Program-made: the position numbers and the translations under genes
Source of the DNA: Dipylidium caninum
Taxonomy: Eukaryota > Platyhelminthes > Cestoda > Cyclophyllidea > Dipylidiidae
Assembly: GCA_017562135.1 (NCBI GenBank)
Contig: QEYB01000629.1
Span: 744,001-808,000, forward strand
Length of the DNA stretch: 64,000 bases
Direction of reading: 5' to 3'
The notes under the pieces: generated by a model
The model's input: only the letters and a program-made list of their open reading frames with translations
Told to the model about the DNA's origin: nothing
The model's database searches: none
Shown here: positions 1 to 13,616 of the stretch, one piece after another
Layout: every line of letters begins with the position of its first letter
Position numbering within the stretch: position 1 is the stretch's first letter

Positions 1-734
1 TTTGGGTTCACTTCAAGATTTGGCAAGTTTCCTATCTATGCGAAATCGCTAAAATTTCGGTGATCAGTAGAAAAAAATTGACGCATACAATATTAGCGAC
101 GGCAGAAAGATAAAAAACAGGCAAATATATGATTTAATCGTTACCTGCGGCTTTAAATTCGCTTTAATGAGATGGGAAACGAAAATATCAGTTGTCAATA
201 TTGCCGGTTTTGTGTTACTTGCGTGAAGTAAACTCACGTGGTTAGAATAAAAAAGAATCCAACAACTTTAATAAGAGTTGCCTCAGAGGCAAAAAAGGGT
301 ATTCGAAGAGCAGCACAGGATAGTAGGAATAGATAAAATTCCCAAACCTCGACAAAAGGGGGAAGAAAGTGTGAGGAGAAATTCGACAATTATGAAGTAC
401 TCAAGTCCATTTACTAAGACTGGAAATTCTAAATGAATCGGGTAATCTCGAGAAAAGTGAAATATTATTCAACAAAAATTTTCAATTACTGACGTAACTT
501 CTTAGTAAAGTTGATAAGACGAAAAAATTGACTATTCAGTGGTGGACCCAAATTTTGTTAATAACTACAGTAAATACACCTGCCATTGTAATTTCGTTAG
601 GGGTAAATGGTTGTTGGGACATACTCAGCAAGAATGACACAAACTGCGAATTTGTAATGTCTCCGGCAATTCACCTTAAATCTTTTTTGCGAACAGACTG
701 TCATCAAAAAAGAAGACCTACGAGCAAAACATAC
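1..734 (-). other. Intron of the GRB2-like gene (truncated by window edge)
   Basis: Starts with the donor GTATGT (read on the minus strand, 729-734) after the SH2 exon. I see no exon for the C-terminal SH3 and no other feature in this AT-rich stretch. Confidence 0.7.
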
Positions 735-3700
735 CTTCGATGGCTGTCTGTCGACTAGGAGAAGGAAACTATCGCGGGAGATGCTAGTGCGTCGATGGTA
801 GTCGATGAGCTGATTGATAGAATCAAATTTGCGCAACCACACGAAGTACTTGCCCATCTCATCTTGCAACACCTTAAAGTGCTGCACCTTTTGACCGTCC
901 CTAGAAGCAAATGAAAGTATATAGAACATTTCATTAACACTATCCGACACATTTCAGGTGAAACTGGGACACAAATAAGTCAATGGCACCTTGCAAAAAT
1001 GTGGGAATAACGGGAGTGACCTTCAAACCCAAGTTAACTGTTCCATTGGTGACAACGTTAAAGCCATAGCAAAAGAAGAAAGAGTGACCTTTTAACACCC
1101 GAAATAAAGGAACAAATTCACTGTATCAAGAATCCAAAAACACGTCAGCTTCCTAGATAAGATTTTGCGTCCAAATTATAGAGTAATCATTGTTAGGATG
1201 CACTGTTGATGACCCTCAAAAGAACTGTATCAACCTTTCACGTATTTAGGAAAGTCGGGTTTGAAAGTCCTCTCTTTAAGATGCATGTAAATCGCAAATC
1301 AACCCAATAAGGTCATTTTCAGATTTGGATAATTGGAGTCCGATATAAGAAGTGAGGTGTTAAAAGATAAATCACCTGGCGACTTCAAGATTTCCCGACC
1401 AGACCTGATGGCCTTAACTAGGAGTGTCCTATCGCTTTCACCAACCCGCGTGAATTAAAGTCCAGACATACGATTATTTTTCCCCATGTATGAAATCTTA
1501 GGACCTGAACGGATCGTTAGCACGGTAACTGATGCGTCATGGTGAAGAGGAGAAAGGGAAAACCGAGAAAGGATGAGAGACTAACCCGCGGTAGATCACG
1601 CCTAGGATAAACTATCAAAAATACAGCGAATTCAGAGAACGGTGTCCAGAGAATAAATACCATTCCAAATCAGCAGTGATACCGAACTTGCTTGTCAAGG
1701 AGTTAAAATTCCTACTGAAAAACCCAAAAGTACCAATCCAATGATGCGCTACTTTTGGGGTCTTGCCAGTGATAAGATCAGCGGAAGGGTTGGAAGGTGG
1801 TAGAGGATATCACAACAGCCCAAACTACTGTTCTCAAGGCGACAACTTGGCGTATCGATCGACGTTAACAGTATCACAATTAGGAAAGCAAAAGGTTCAA
1901 GTGAAAATTTCACCAGAAAAAACATGTTTATTTCATGTTCATATTCCAAAATCCATCGGTTCCTCATTTATTATATGCCACCGTTTTAGCCAATTAGCTA
2001 AAACGCCGATGTTTGTAACAATCTTAGAAAAGGTGATCCGTACTTCGTTTAGTCACGGCAACCATCGTTCGTGAATAATCAGCGAACGGCTTATTTAAAG
2101 AATAGAGCCCGAATTAAACTTAAAGGGACTCAGAGGCAACCAATAGACAATGGAAGCGTTTGCTATCAAACGAAGGTTGCGCAGTGGATTCGGTGTCCTT
2201 TCACATTGCGAAACACGGGAAACATTCAGAGTGCTATAAAATTTAATGCATGTAAAGGTTTACAAACCCACAAAAAATGAAAATCCCTTCAACCATATGT
2301 ATGATAATTAAAGGAACTGTGTTTCAATCCCATCCCCTGACTTTAATCCAAATTTAATGAACTATCTTAACAAGCATATTCAATCTCTGTCGTTATAAGC
2401 ACGGGAAATCAAAGTGCACAAGACCACTCAATTGGACGTACCACGAGAGACCACGCTCAATAAGATTACTTTACCTCTGGAATCACATGAACTTGAAACT
2501 CTGGTCTTTTCTAACTTGCAATAATAAGATTGAAGCAAAAAAGGTATAGCCCTAGAACGACGCAGTTAAGCGACTATTTTTATTCGAGAGAATTAGTAAA
2601 AAGCTAAAAATAACCTACGAAAAGTCAAAAAAACTATATTGGCAGAAAAGAGGATTGTAAGGGCTGAAAATATGAATGAAATATTAAGTTGAGAGCTTGA
2701 TGAGCACGCCATACTAAAAAAAGGTTGGGTGCAGTTGGGGCGGTCAAACCTTTTATCCCAAGCGAGCAGAATTCAAAACAGGATAGGCTAAATGAAAAGC
2801 AATTATTGCGGATGATAAAAATAGTGTTTAATATAAAGAAATACCTGAAATAAAAAAGTCAAAATCCGCCTATCACCCATTCCACAGACTAGCGTCGTCA
2901 GCCGAACCAAATGGAAGTTGCGCCATACTGACTATCCTTTCACGTAAAATACAGACAATAAAAATGACAGAAATTTCGGAACAGATATTTTAAGATATTC
3001 TAAAAACCAATTTTTTAAAAAGGACTTATTCAATGGAGCACATAACCATAGCGTGCGGAGCATGACTAATCCACTGAACAATGAAACTGAAGAAAAAAGT
3101 GTCGAAAGGCACATCAGATAGATCTAACACGAGAAGGGAAAACATCGTAAATCTCATTAAGAACTATTAAATGGAAACAAAAAACACACAGATCCCAGAA
3201 GTTGAATCAGTGAGAGGCGGTTTTAGCAACAGCTAATTTGGGCAATACCTAGTAGTATACTCGAGTGAATGTGTCGATATAAGTTTACTTAAAAACCAAT
3301 GTCTCTTTTCTCCATTCCAACCCTCTTTCCACTGTCCGCCCCATGAAAGCGTCGAAATCTAGTTACATCGTCAAAAGAGTGAAGAGGGACGGAGCAGAAA
3401 AAAAGTGGAGTCGACAAGACGAGTTAACTCCCCTGATAACTCCACTGAACAACTGGATGGCCTAAAAGTTCCTACTGAAAACCTATCTTTGTCGGGGAAG
3501 GCGAAGAGGAAGAAAGAACGACTTTGTCATCGTATAGTTATTTCAAAGAGCTAGAGCGTGTGATCTACTCGAGCCTTGAAGGTGAGGCAGGAAGAGGACT
3601 TAAAAGTGGGCAGCTAGGGACAGAAGGAAGGAGAGTGTTGACGAGAATGAGATTTAGTCTGGAAGACCACCTTCACTCGCGACCTCTTTTGTGCATGTGA

Positions 3701-6700
3701 AGCCACCTCATTGTGCGATCGGTGTTCAAGAGTGGGCGCGCGTTGTAGTAGACAATTCATAATTTTGTAGTTACGTGGTTGGGTGGTCTGACTTTAAGGG
3801 AGGCATAGACGGAAAGATGCACCACTCATGAAACGTGTGGTCTTGTGAGATGTCAATCCATTACCTTGTGACTTTCACGAAGGCGCATGCACGAAGACAG
3901 TGCGCTGATTTTACTTCAAGTGATGCCTGGGCTACAGCCTTGTGGGCCACCTGGAAGCCTACTCAGTCGTTTGATCGGCCATTAAAAAGGACCTGATAAA
4001 AATGAAGGCGCAAAAGTGGTGCACTCCGTGAAGACGATAAGAGCACCGGTTTAGAAGCGTTTTTCAGTAGTGAAGCCACTGCTTACAAGATAGCAAATAG
4101 TGTGGAAAAGAGAGGGAGAGAGATGAAACCTAAGACGTTGGTTAACCATTCCTTCGGGTTGGAATGAGTTGGTGTGAATGTAAGGGGGAGGGAAGGCATC
4201 AGACCGGCTAACTAATTGACTCTCCGATGGACAGCAAGGATTAATTTTAGGCTAGCTGTTCAGTTCGGGGGGCTGTAGATTTAGGAATGATCTCGAGCGA
4301 CATGCTAGCCGTGTGCGAAGCCGTTAGTGGAGAACGAGATATTAGTGGAATGGGGCGAGAAATGGCGCGTACAAAAACAGGCGAAATGTCGCAATGGTTG
4401 AGGTCGTGTTAAACTTAGACGCCCGGGGGCATGCACGTGTGGTTGAACGGTCGGCGAAGATCCAGGAGTTGGCAGACAATCGGGTAGTTGGGACTCCGCT
4501 TTATTCTTCGCCACCAGCCTCATCTGCTGTGTTAGTCAGCGTGGTCGCCGATGCCGCAGGCAGTTGTTCATGTTTGTACGTGAGTCAGAAGAGGCGAAGC
4601 GCGTGACACTGCCCACAGGCCATGCGAGGAAGACGTCAGACACGGGCGGCATCAACAGTAATCATCGCCACTGCTGTTGTTGTGTTGGCGAATGGGACAA
4701 ATTGTTCGTGGAGGACAATGAATGGGTCGCGCGCTTTACCGACATTGGTGTTGGTTGTAGGTGCAGATATGTGAGTAATAAATGGGATCAAACTCACTCG
4801 GTGCATGGACTCGTTTCTTGCGCTATGGCTTGCCAACTGGTCGGCCTGAATATGAAAATAGAGCGAAGCGTGGATCCCCTGTTGTTGGATATGTGCGCCC
4901 GCGCCGTGATATGCAACGACGTGCGAACAGGAGTCACGTCTAGTGGCCTAGTCTCAAAACAGACCTTCCGCGTGGTCGATACATTCACAATCAACGATCT
5001 GGACGTGAATTCGCTTCTCAACGACAAAACTCGAGATCAAGCGGCGATGCCTAAACTTATGCCTTGACAATTTTTCGTCATAAGTTAGTGTCGGTGCCAT
5101 TTGCCCCCACGACTGCTAATGGTTTCGGAGTTTGCTATTTTCGTTAGTTGTCACATGGCGTCATTGAACGCCAAACAGACGAGAGGTCTTTGTGCACTCT
5201 GTGGCCTTTATAATGCTGGTGAAGTGCAGAGCCATGGCTACAGACGAGTCTGGTGCTGCTGTCGGCTGTGGTGAGGAAGAGAATGAATCGAGACGGAGGT
5301 TCACGGATTCGTGAACGTTAAACGCGTCTGTTTAGTCCGCGTAGTCGAAAACAATCCACTCTTGAAGTCGCCAAATCGAGTAATTGTGGCAATAGGTTAC
5401 GACAAATGGGTCAAATGCGTGGAGGCAGGGAAGGAATAAAATGCAGTATTCGTCTGATGCTGATCAGCGTAGATGTTGTATTTGTTACCCTAGCTGTGAA
5501 CGTAATAGACGCCATCTTCTCGCCTTATCGCTTAACAAATAGACTTTTAGGGTCAAAGAAGATGACCCACCGCATCAAAGACTTGAATCCCACCTCAGTC
5601 ACAATCGGTGGGCTCAATTAAATAGCACAGCGATACCGTTGATTTTTATTGATCGCTGTAGGGCCAGAAATTATTTATAGCAGGCTAGCAAAATAAAAAA
5701 ATAAAGCGTCCACCATAGGGCCATTATACTTGCAGTTTTATACGTCCCATAAAACGATGACTTCTTCATTAGGTAGAAAAATCTTATAGGCATGACTCTC
5801 CCTAATTTATGTATTTCATTGAAGAGTTAACTAAAATGGCTGTATTTTCTCATGGCATAAATGTCTTGATAAGGAAGTTCCAATGAAACGTACGTAAATA
5901 AACTGAATATAGGGTACAAATTCGCACTTCGACAAGGCGTCATTCGCATGTGTTGGGCCAGGTTGTAATGTGATCAATTGAGGGAATTTCATTAGCAAAG
6001 CAAATCTGACACTCTTATAATCAATTAATTTCCTCAAATTTGATAGAATAGGAGGGTGAGTTGGTTTAATAAGTTCTTCTGCTCAACGACTTGTTCTAAC
6101 TATCGCCTGATCCTGTGTAGCAGATGACATCAGTCAAGTAGGCTTTATTCATCCAATTCATAAATAAGTATACAGAATTAAAAAGACAGAGGCTTCAAAA
6201 ATTCATTCAGCTGGCCTAGACTGTTTTGATGTTCACTACAGACATTTTGCAACTATCCTGATCATAGAGCAGCAAATATGCCGGAAAGTTACTACTAAGG
6301 GAATAAGTAACGGCCAAACTAAATGGAAATAAGGATTGAGTCTTTATTCTGGTGAAAAACTTCCAATGGGGTAAAATAACAATCTCAACATCGATTAAAA
6401 GGAAAGATGTGTGTACTCACTTGACAGAGAGACTGAAGCCAGGTCCATTTGACTCGGAGCGTCTAACCACGAAGGCACCGTCAGGTTGGACAGGCAAACC
6501 AGTGTATGGATCAATTTCGAGGAGACATTCTTCAGCAGTATTTCGACGACACGCCTGCATGTACCAAGGGTTGGGACGGAAAGAAATGTAATTACATGGC
6601 ACTAGGCCCTTTCGGCCATCTTGTTCTGCAAGATACCAATTTGGATCGTCTTCCACGCTCAAAATCTGTAACAAAATGCGCAGAACAAAGAAGGTTAAGT

Positions 6701-9700
6701 TCATCATTTCCTATTTCACTGAATTCAGTAGTAAACACCGTTGCTATAGCTTTTCTACCGGCATGATTCCTCAATGCTACTTTTTGATCTGCGAACCTAC
6801 GCGTTATGCCAAAGGCCAGTAATAAAAGAAAATTTGAGCTTATATTTCTTCTTTAAGTCAAGTAATAAGTCAAATAGAGAGCTCAGAGATCATGGAATGC
6901 AAATATTGCCTCCGGTCCTGTTTCGGAAACGGTTTATTACATTGGAGTATCGTCAAAACTTATACCCTTGAAGAATATTCTAGGGTGATTGTATTGAAAC
7001 TTACAATAATAAGTCTTTTCAAGGTATCTAAACCTAATAAGACGTATATCAACGCATTTGATGGTTCCTTCTTCTTAAAATTCACTACAGGTATCGGATT
7101 ACCAGACCACTTGGATCACTAAAAGCTGTAACACCACCGGTATGCCCTACACTAGGCTACACGCAACGATTTAGTGGCTTAGACGCCAACGTCTCAGCTA
7201 TTAAATAATCAAGCTATTTCATAAAAAGTAACTAAACATTACCTAAGAAAACTTTCATCCCTTTAAAAAGTAGTTACAATTTCAAGAAGTTCTGGTTGTA
7301 TTGGGGGCAAGAAACAATGGTCAAGATCGTCGTGAAATGATACTCGAAAAAGAAAACATTTCACCTCAATTAAAAGGTGAATGAAGGTAAACTAGTAAAA
7401 TAGTCGTTAATCTACACGGATAACAGGAGTTTTAACCTCAATGGTAAAAAGTACTCGAATTTTCTTAGCCGGCCTACTAGGTTTCCTCACAATCAACGAA
7501 TGCAACAAAAAACGTACCCTCCATAGGGCCAATATCAAGTCTGCTAAAATGTGACTACCTAAACCGAACAGTCATACATCAAAACCTGAAAAACCTGAAA
7601 AAGGCGCTAAAATAGTGTTACAGTAAATCCTATTAATAAAAATTGCCTTCAATTTGGCTTGGCGGAAAAATTGAGGGGTTAGTTAAGATTCCGCTTTTCC
7701 CATGAACTCAATCTCATGAGTTGACACGATGCGTAGAAAATTAATTACCGTTCTTTCGGTAATTAATTAATGGTAACTATTAATGGTTGAAGTATCGACA
7801 AAACTATCAAGAAAAGTGGGGTAAAAGGATCATATCGCGACAAAGACGAACAAAGCAATGCTCTCTTCAAGCTTAACGAAAAAATCGACCTGTCAATAGC
7901 GGCCATATTATGAAGGGAAAATTGGTTTTTCTTAGGCGCTTACCAAACGACGGGAGGGTCTAATGTCAATTGTGATGAAAGGAATGAATCGTGACCTCAT
8001 TCAATAAATGGATTTAATTTATGCAATCCTAGACTGGTTAGCGAAACGACAAAGATGATAGATGTAATAAGGATTTTTTGCTTTGCTAAGCTACTCAATT
8101 TGCAACAAATATGAATAGTAGAATCAGGGGCAAAATTGTAAAATGTGATTTCCGTCCGACGTTCAGACGCAACTATCGAGGTTTATTAAAAAAAGAAGTT
8201 GGAACCAAAATAACCGTCATTCTGAACCAGTTTACATTTCCTCCTTCTAAATGAACGAGAAATGATAAGATCGAAATCATTACAAATAATTTGTGAAGTT
8301 GTCGGCGTAGAACAATATCAAAGCAATTTAAAAAATAAAAGTATTCATCTAAGCACAAGACTTAGTAAGCAATGCCATACTTAAAATATTGAAAACGAGA
8401 GGCATTTGAAGGCAGTAAATCGACAATAAAAGGAAAAGAAGATAGGCGATAGGGCATTTGCAAAATTGGTGAATAAAAAGACAACTTGAAGCCCGGATAT
8501 AATGGAAAAAGACCAGCTGTCACGAATCTTATTTTGTCTCCTTTGCAAACTACACCAAACTACCACAAATCGGAGGTGATATTGGTAGATTGAGCAGTGA
8601 CATGAATGCCTTCGAATATTCAAGCAGGGTAATAAGGTCCCGAATTTGACTGTTTAAGTTTTTTTTTTCATTTGCGAACAAACCTGGACAAACGATCTGC
8701 ATAACTGCCATTGAAGAATACAATCTACACGGTCCTAACTTTCGCCACGCCACTTCAAATGTACTCAGTGGTTACAGATACTACCGGCTGTAGAAATAAC
8801 CTCAAATATTTTTACCAGAATTGGACAAAGAATGAAGAAAATAGATCTCAGCATGAAGTAGCAGGGATGAAGTCAAAAAGACTGGCCCTAACTCCTCTGT
8901 GCACCTGTAAAGAGAATGAAGATTGTTTATCCATTCATACTTAAGACACCATGTCAAGTATTTGTTGATGCAGTTGCATGGTTCACATCCTAAGTGCATA
9001 CTTCAAAACCACGGCTGTAATCGAGCTACCCATTTCCAACAAAAGGAGAATTTGCATTAAACAAAATGCAAATTAGTGAAAAATCAGACGATTCCAAAAG
9101 AATAGGGTGGAGAGTAAGGAAAGTGGGAGAGGACCGCAATGGTATAAAAAACGCCTCTAGGATGTCGAAGCAGCTTTTGAGATTTTGGATTGGCTGTCAA
9201 AACGATTCAATTGTTACAGAAAAAGACATGTAAAAGTCAGAGGACCATTGCGAATTAAATCATTCAAAACCGATAGTTTTAGGTACAGAAGCTAAAAGAG
9301 GGAAGAGACTCTAGGAATCGTCTCCGCTTATTCTTAAAAAACGGAATAAAATGGAGTGGCACATTTCCCCAGAGGAGCACAAAGTACACTGGTGAAGATC
9401 ACAATGAAATAGTCAGAAACTTTAAGTTTTAAGTTTTTTGAAAATTGAAGATAAACTGAATTGTATTTGAAACGACGGATTTAAAAAAAACAACACTGAC
9501 AAACGCATAAATCTGTTATGTATTTACTTGAAATACAAGTCACACCCAAATGTAAAAAGATAAAAAGCGATTACTCTAACGATAAGCAGATCAATTAACC
9601 AGGGGTAGACATGAGTTGCAAGTACTAGCAACGAAGATCTAGCAAATTTAATCATCCCATTAACAGCTTCAACCAGTGACACCGAAAATAAACGGTATCA

Positions 9701-11136
9701 TTATGAAACTTCGATATTACTTAAATGTTAGACTAATTAATGTTACACAAACCGTGCGATATTTTTTTAATTTAAACTAAATATCGACGAAGTTTTTGAG
9801 TGAAGTAATTACTAATACTAAGTTTGAGACCATTTCTTAGCTTACGCATCTTCAGGTTGGATATAATAAGTTAATCCTCGCTTCTCGATGCTTCATTAAC
9901 TTAAGGAATCCATGTCGTGTCGCAGTGATGTGTAAGAAAGGCGTTATTAGAGAGCTAAACAAATATCCGACCGAAATGAATCTAGGCGATATTTCCACTA
10001 GTTAAGGGGGCCGTAGAAGTAATCGCTTAAGCGTTCAAACGTAGATTTTAAAAAACGAAAAAGGTGGTATTTTAAATTCAATTGATGAGCGGGAAAAAGG
10101 CCTTCTTATACCTACCGCTTATTGCTATAAAAACAGGTATTAACTGTACTTGTGTGTCGCCATAGCGAGGGACCGCCCAGCAGTAACAAAATCAAAATAC
10201 AGCGTATACAGGCAGCACACACACACATAAATTAAACGAATGATATTGTCTCTGATTAGAAAATTCCCCATCGAAAATTTGCTAGGTAGTCAATGACAGT
10301 TAAAGGAATGAAGGAATAAACAGGAGCCAATTTTAAATGCTAAAAGTATAATGTCTAGGTACCTTTGATGAAAGAGCCGATGATGTCGTGCATCATGGAG
10401 CAATTATGTCCGTTTAAGAAAACCATTCCAAAAAAAACTTATACCATAACAAGAATAGAACATTTTCTATGGGGTTAACAGAGGCATGGAGCGGATGTAG
10501 AAGAAAGGATTCGTGACTAATATCGGCTTTAGGAAAGTACTTAAATAAATCTCAATTACGTAAACCCCTTCAATAAAACTTTATAGGTTATGATAGTAAG
10601 AGAGTACCAATATTGGTGCCAAAAAACCCGTCAGTATGATAGGGAGATGGCATTGAACGCTTTCAACGAAGCCGTGGAGTGGGGGAATTCCAAAGGTATG
10701 TCAAAAGAACTTTGGGTTAGGGAGTAAATTTTGAAAACACCAATGGGATGTGGATAAGATGTCGTGAAAAAAGTGAAAGTTTGCGTGCCTTGAAGCGCCA
10801 AAAGAAGGATATTTACGTGATGAAACATTTACGAGAACACTACACAAATTTTATACCAAGTATTAGTCAATGCACACTGTAACGAATTTGATTAGATGTC
10901 CGAAATATGGCCTCTTCATATGTGTGCAAAGATGCATAGGTTGGATAATTCAAAGAAAGAAGCGCGACCAGCTAGTATATCAAAGTGCGACCAGTTAGAG
11001 CCAAGCAAGGAGACATATTACCAGAGAACAATGACTCAAAGCACGTCTTAACACTAACCTTCAAAACAGAATTCTTACAAAAGGGCAGTTCATCTGCGGC
11101 ACTAGCTTGAAAATCATGTTTTGCATCGGCCTCCAT
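735..11136 (-). CDS. grb2: GRB2/SEM-5-like SH3-SH2 adaptor, 5' part (3 exons, 3' end outside window)
   Basis: Three exons: 11059-11136 (start ATG, 26 codons), 6421-6665 and 735-900. Their phases agree (0, then 2) and each has GT/AG borders, giving 163 residues before the next donor at 734. Residues 1-55 form the N-terminal SH3 (MEADAKHDFQASAADELPF, then DPNWYLAE and GLVPCNYI, as in GRB2). The SH2 domain follows: NPWYM, FVVRRSES with the phosphotyrosine-binding Arg, GFSLSVK, VQHFKVLQD, then LIDYHRRTSISR. The family role is a cytoplasmic adaptor linking phosphotyrosine receptors to SOS/Ras. The C-terminal SH3 is missing because the gene runs off the left edge; I saw no SH3 motif in bases 1-734. 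Oddities are His in the ALYDY-type motif (AKHDF) and a 6-7 residue insertion ahead of the SH2 FVVR strand. The first intron is 4.4 kb and the second 5.5 kb. The family assignment is secure; orthology is inferred. Confidence 0.9.
3550..5400. other. GC-richer island inside GRB2 intron 2 with an unassigned open frame
   Basis: This part of the 5.5-kb intron (901-6420) is visibly richer in G/C and CpG than its flanks. It holds an open plus-strand frame of 167 codons at 4564-5067 and a shorter one at 4394-4606. The predicted product is Cys-rich around residues 37-68 and matches no family I recognise. It has no clear start context, no domain motif and no obvious splice partners. It could be a decayed mobile element, a non-coding island or chance. 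The rest of the intron (901-3550 and 5400-6420) shows nothing I can name. Confidence 0.2.
6666..11058 (-). other. Intron 1 of the GRB2-like gene
   Basis: AT-rich, with donor GTTAGT after exon 1 and acceptor TTACAG before exon 2. No coding segment recognised. Its right end (about 10600-11058) belongs to the segment that is duplicated, in decayed form, at about 19430-19920. A short CA run lies near 10216. Confidence 0.6.
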
Positions 11137-13616
11137 AGCTTCCTTCACCCAGGTCCTAGGAGCAAACGACAAAATCCGAGGAAGATAGTCAAATAAACCG
11201 CAAACCAAAGAAGGGTGTTCGACCAATCAAACTGCACCAACGGTTCATTTCATCTTCTAGTAAAACGGCTGCGTGGCATCTCTAACACATCCTTTAGCCC
11301 ATATATACTTTATTATTTTATCCATATCCTTTAGAGAGAAAATGCGCGTTCTATGGGAATCATTCGCGCCGGAAGCCTCTCATTCCAACATTGATTAGTT
11401 GACCGCTTAAGCTTGCCTTAAGGACGCTTAATGAAGGGATTTGCAACAGTGTTTACTTTGCCTTATTTCTATGTTGAAGTTTTTTCTGTACGATCCGCAG
11501 CAGTGCCTCCTGAATCAAGAAAAAAACCGCAAAAACAGTAATTAATTTTCCACATTAATTGTTTTATGACAGTATCATAACACTTCTGCAGACGAGGCTT
11601 CGGCTTAGCAGGAACGATCCGCGCTGACTGTAGTGGAACGCCGGCGGATGCCAACAAGAGCGCAAAGCCCTCTGAAAATGGAATAATTATTGCAGTAGAA
11701 TTCTTCCATCTGTCCCATTAAATGGTTGTGATAACGATGGTTCTGGTATATATAACATCGTTCATGCTTCCTAAAAGCTAAAAACCAGACAAAATTATAT
11801 TCCCTAGGAAGACAGCATCGCCACGGAGACGTTGAGGTAAGCATGTGCATTTGAAAGTGAATTAAAAGTCTAGGCACATAACAGCCCGATAGCCTAGATC
11901 TAAGGTTGTTCTGTGAGCATTAAAAATGAATTCACGCATTTGTTAACCACAGGAGAACAAGTAGCAAAACGCGGCCAATATGAATTCTTTTGAATAATGC
12001 ATAGATGACTCAATCATTTGGACAAAGGTCCAAATTTGCGTGGCAGTAACGCAAAGGTAGCTGAGTGACATGCTGGACTAGCAAAATAATGCTAGTCACT
12101 GGTTTAGCGGCTAAGCGAATTCCATGAAGCAAATTTTATATGCTACTTTTAATAACCATTACTGTAGTGCTGGGGATCTCCTGGATTCATGCTATTTTGC
12201 TCGAGAATTAAATCAGTTTTGCTTCTGACATTGGTGAGGGTTGACTTAGTCGCACTAACCTGCCGCCTATTGTTACAACTGCAAAAGGTGGATAAAGAAG
12301 AAATAAAACGCCTCACAGGGTACTCTACGCCTACCACTAAATTGCAACTATGCACCCCTGATTCCCTGCCTCCTTCCGCTGATTGCTAACATCCCTGAGT
12401 GGAGGCAGTGTCGGGGAATCTCCAAGTATCACAGATACTACAAATGATAATTGGTTGCATGTTAGGGCCATTACTTTACCATTATTTGCGTGAAGAACAT
12501 CATATTGCGGAAAAATGGCGAAAACCGGTTTCTGGAAGAGCTTGGAGGAAACTTTCCTTTGAAATTAGTTGCATACACTTGCAACCACACCTCATTTTAT
12601 CAGTGGTGGTTGTGGTGAGGGTAGGCTCGAAGGCGTGCGTTAAGGCCAAGTCCGTTTAGTTCTTGTGCCTACACTTTAATGAAATCAAACTTCTTTTAGC
12701 GAAGGCACCGTTCCATCGTAAGGATTGGGATTTATTTTTGCAACACACAGATTTTATGCACTTAAACATAACTGTTCACTGCAATATTTCAGCGGTGACA
12801 TCGCCTCTAAGAATAACAATACAAACAAAATTATTCAAATAAATTTTCGAATTACCAATCTATACGAGTCAAGCTCTATCAAAGGCCACAGGTAATGAAT
12901 TAGTAGGAAGAAAAGTTACATTATGGGTAGCCTTCACCAACCTATCGGGAAAGCTGTGAATGCCATCACAGTTCATTTCTGCACCAAAAACGCACCAACG
13001 ACAAAGAAGTCACGATATTTTTCACCTGATTTCTTCGATAGTGGATAATGCTTAAAAATTTTCTGCCAGCCTCCACTAGGTTGCCTTAAGTACACACCTA
13101 AAAAGTGTTCAGCAGCCAGCCAAACTCGTGGTGGCCTTGACCGCGGCCTCTGTCTCTGGACCCTCTAATCCTTTCACTCCGAAATAGGACACAGCACAAG
13201 AGGGAGGATTAATTGAGACAGCAGCTTCATTAACAACCATTTTCAGGATGGGAGAATGCATAAACAAATCAAACTGGAAATGCCGCATTCGCAGCTAAAT
13301 TAGACAGATTATTCCGGTTTTCAGGTCACGACTTCACGACTGTCGCTTCTGTTGCCACAAGAACGTGCTCGAGGAAAGTGCCTAAACCTAAAAAATGGTT
13401 GTTAAAGGGTGAGATCCTACTGAAACCTTCAATGGGTTAGTCAGATTTACCCAATATAAACCGACGTAAAGCACCTTACCTCCTTCTCTCTCCCACCTAC
13501 ACCTTAGACTAAATACAGACTTGACACTCTAAGAGTACTTATTCAGTAGTCAGCACTTTTTGAACACTTGCTCAAAGTCACTTGCGATCTCGTAGTTGGC
13601 AACGGTTACAGCCTTT
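11137..13616. other. Intergenic stretch between GRB2-like exon 1 and the left IDO-like gene
   Basis: Holds the presumed GRB2 5' untranslated/promoter sequence (11137 to about 11300, with a second copy near 19998-20150) and, near 13142-13400, one copy of a repeat also found at about 18700-18975 and 21330-21480. Apart from these I see no gene. Confidence 0.5.
13142..13400. repeat. Dispersed local repeat, copy 1 of 3
   Basis: A stretch reading (plus strand) CCGAAATAGG, then AGAGGGAGGATTAATTGAGA, then TCACGACTTCACGACTGTCG recurs at about 18700-18975 and, in shorter form, at 21330-21480. On the minus strand copies 1 and 2 keep an open frame containing SPILKMVVNEAAVSINPPSC, which may be an exon relic of an unrecognised gene or coincidence. 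It lies just downstream of each IDO copy, plus once between the units. Confidence 0.6.
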
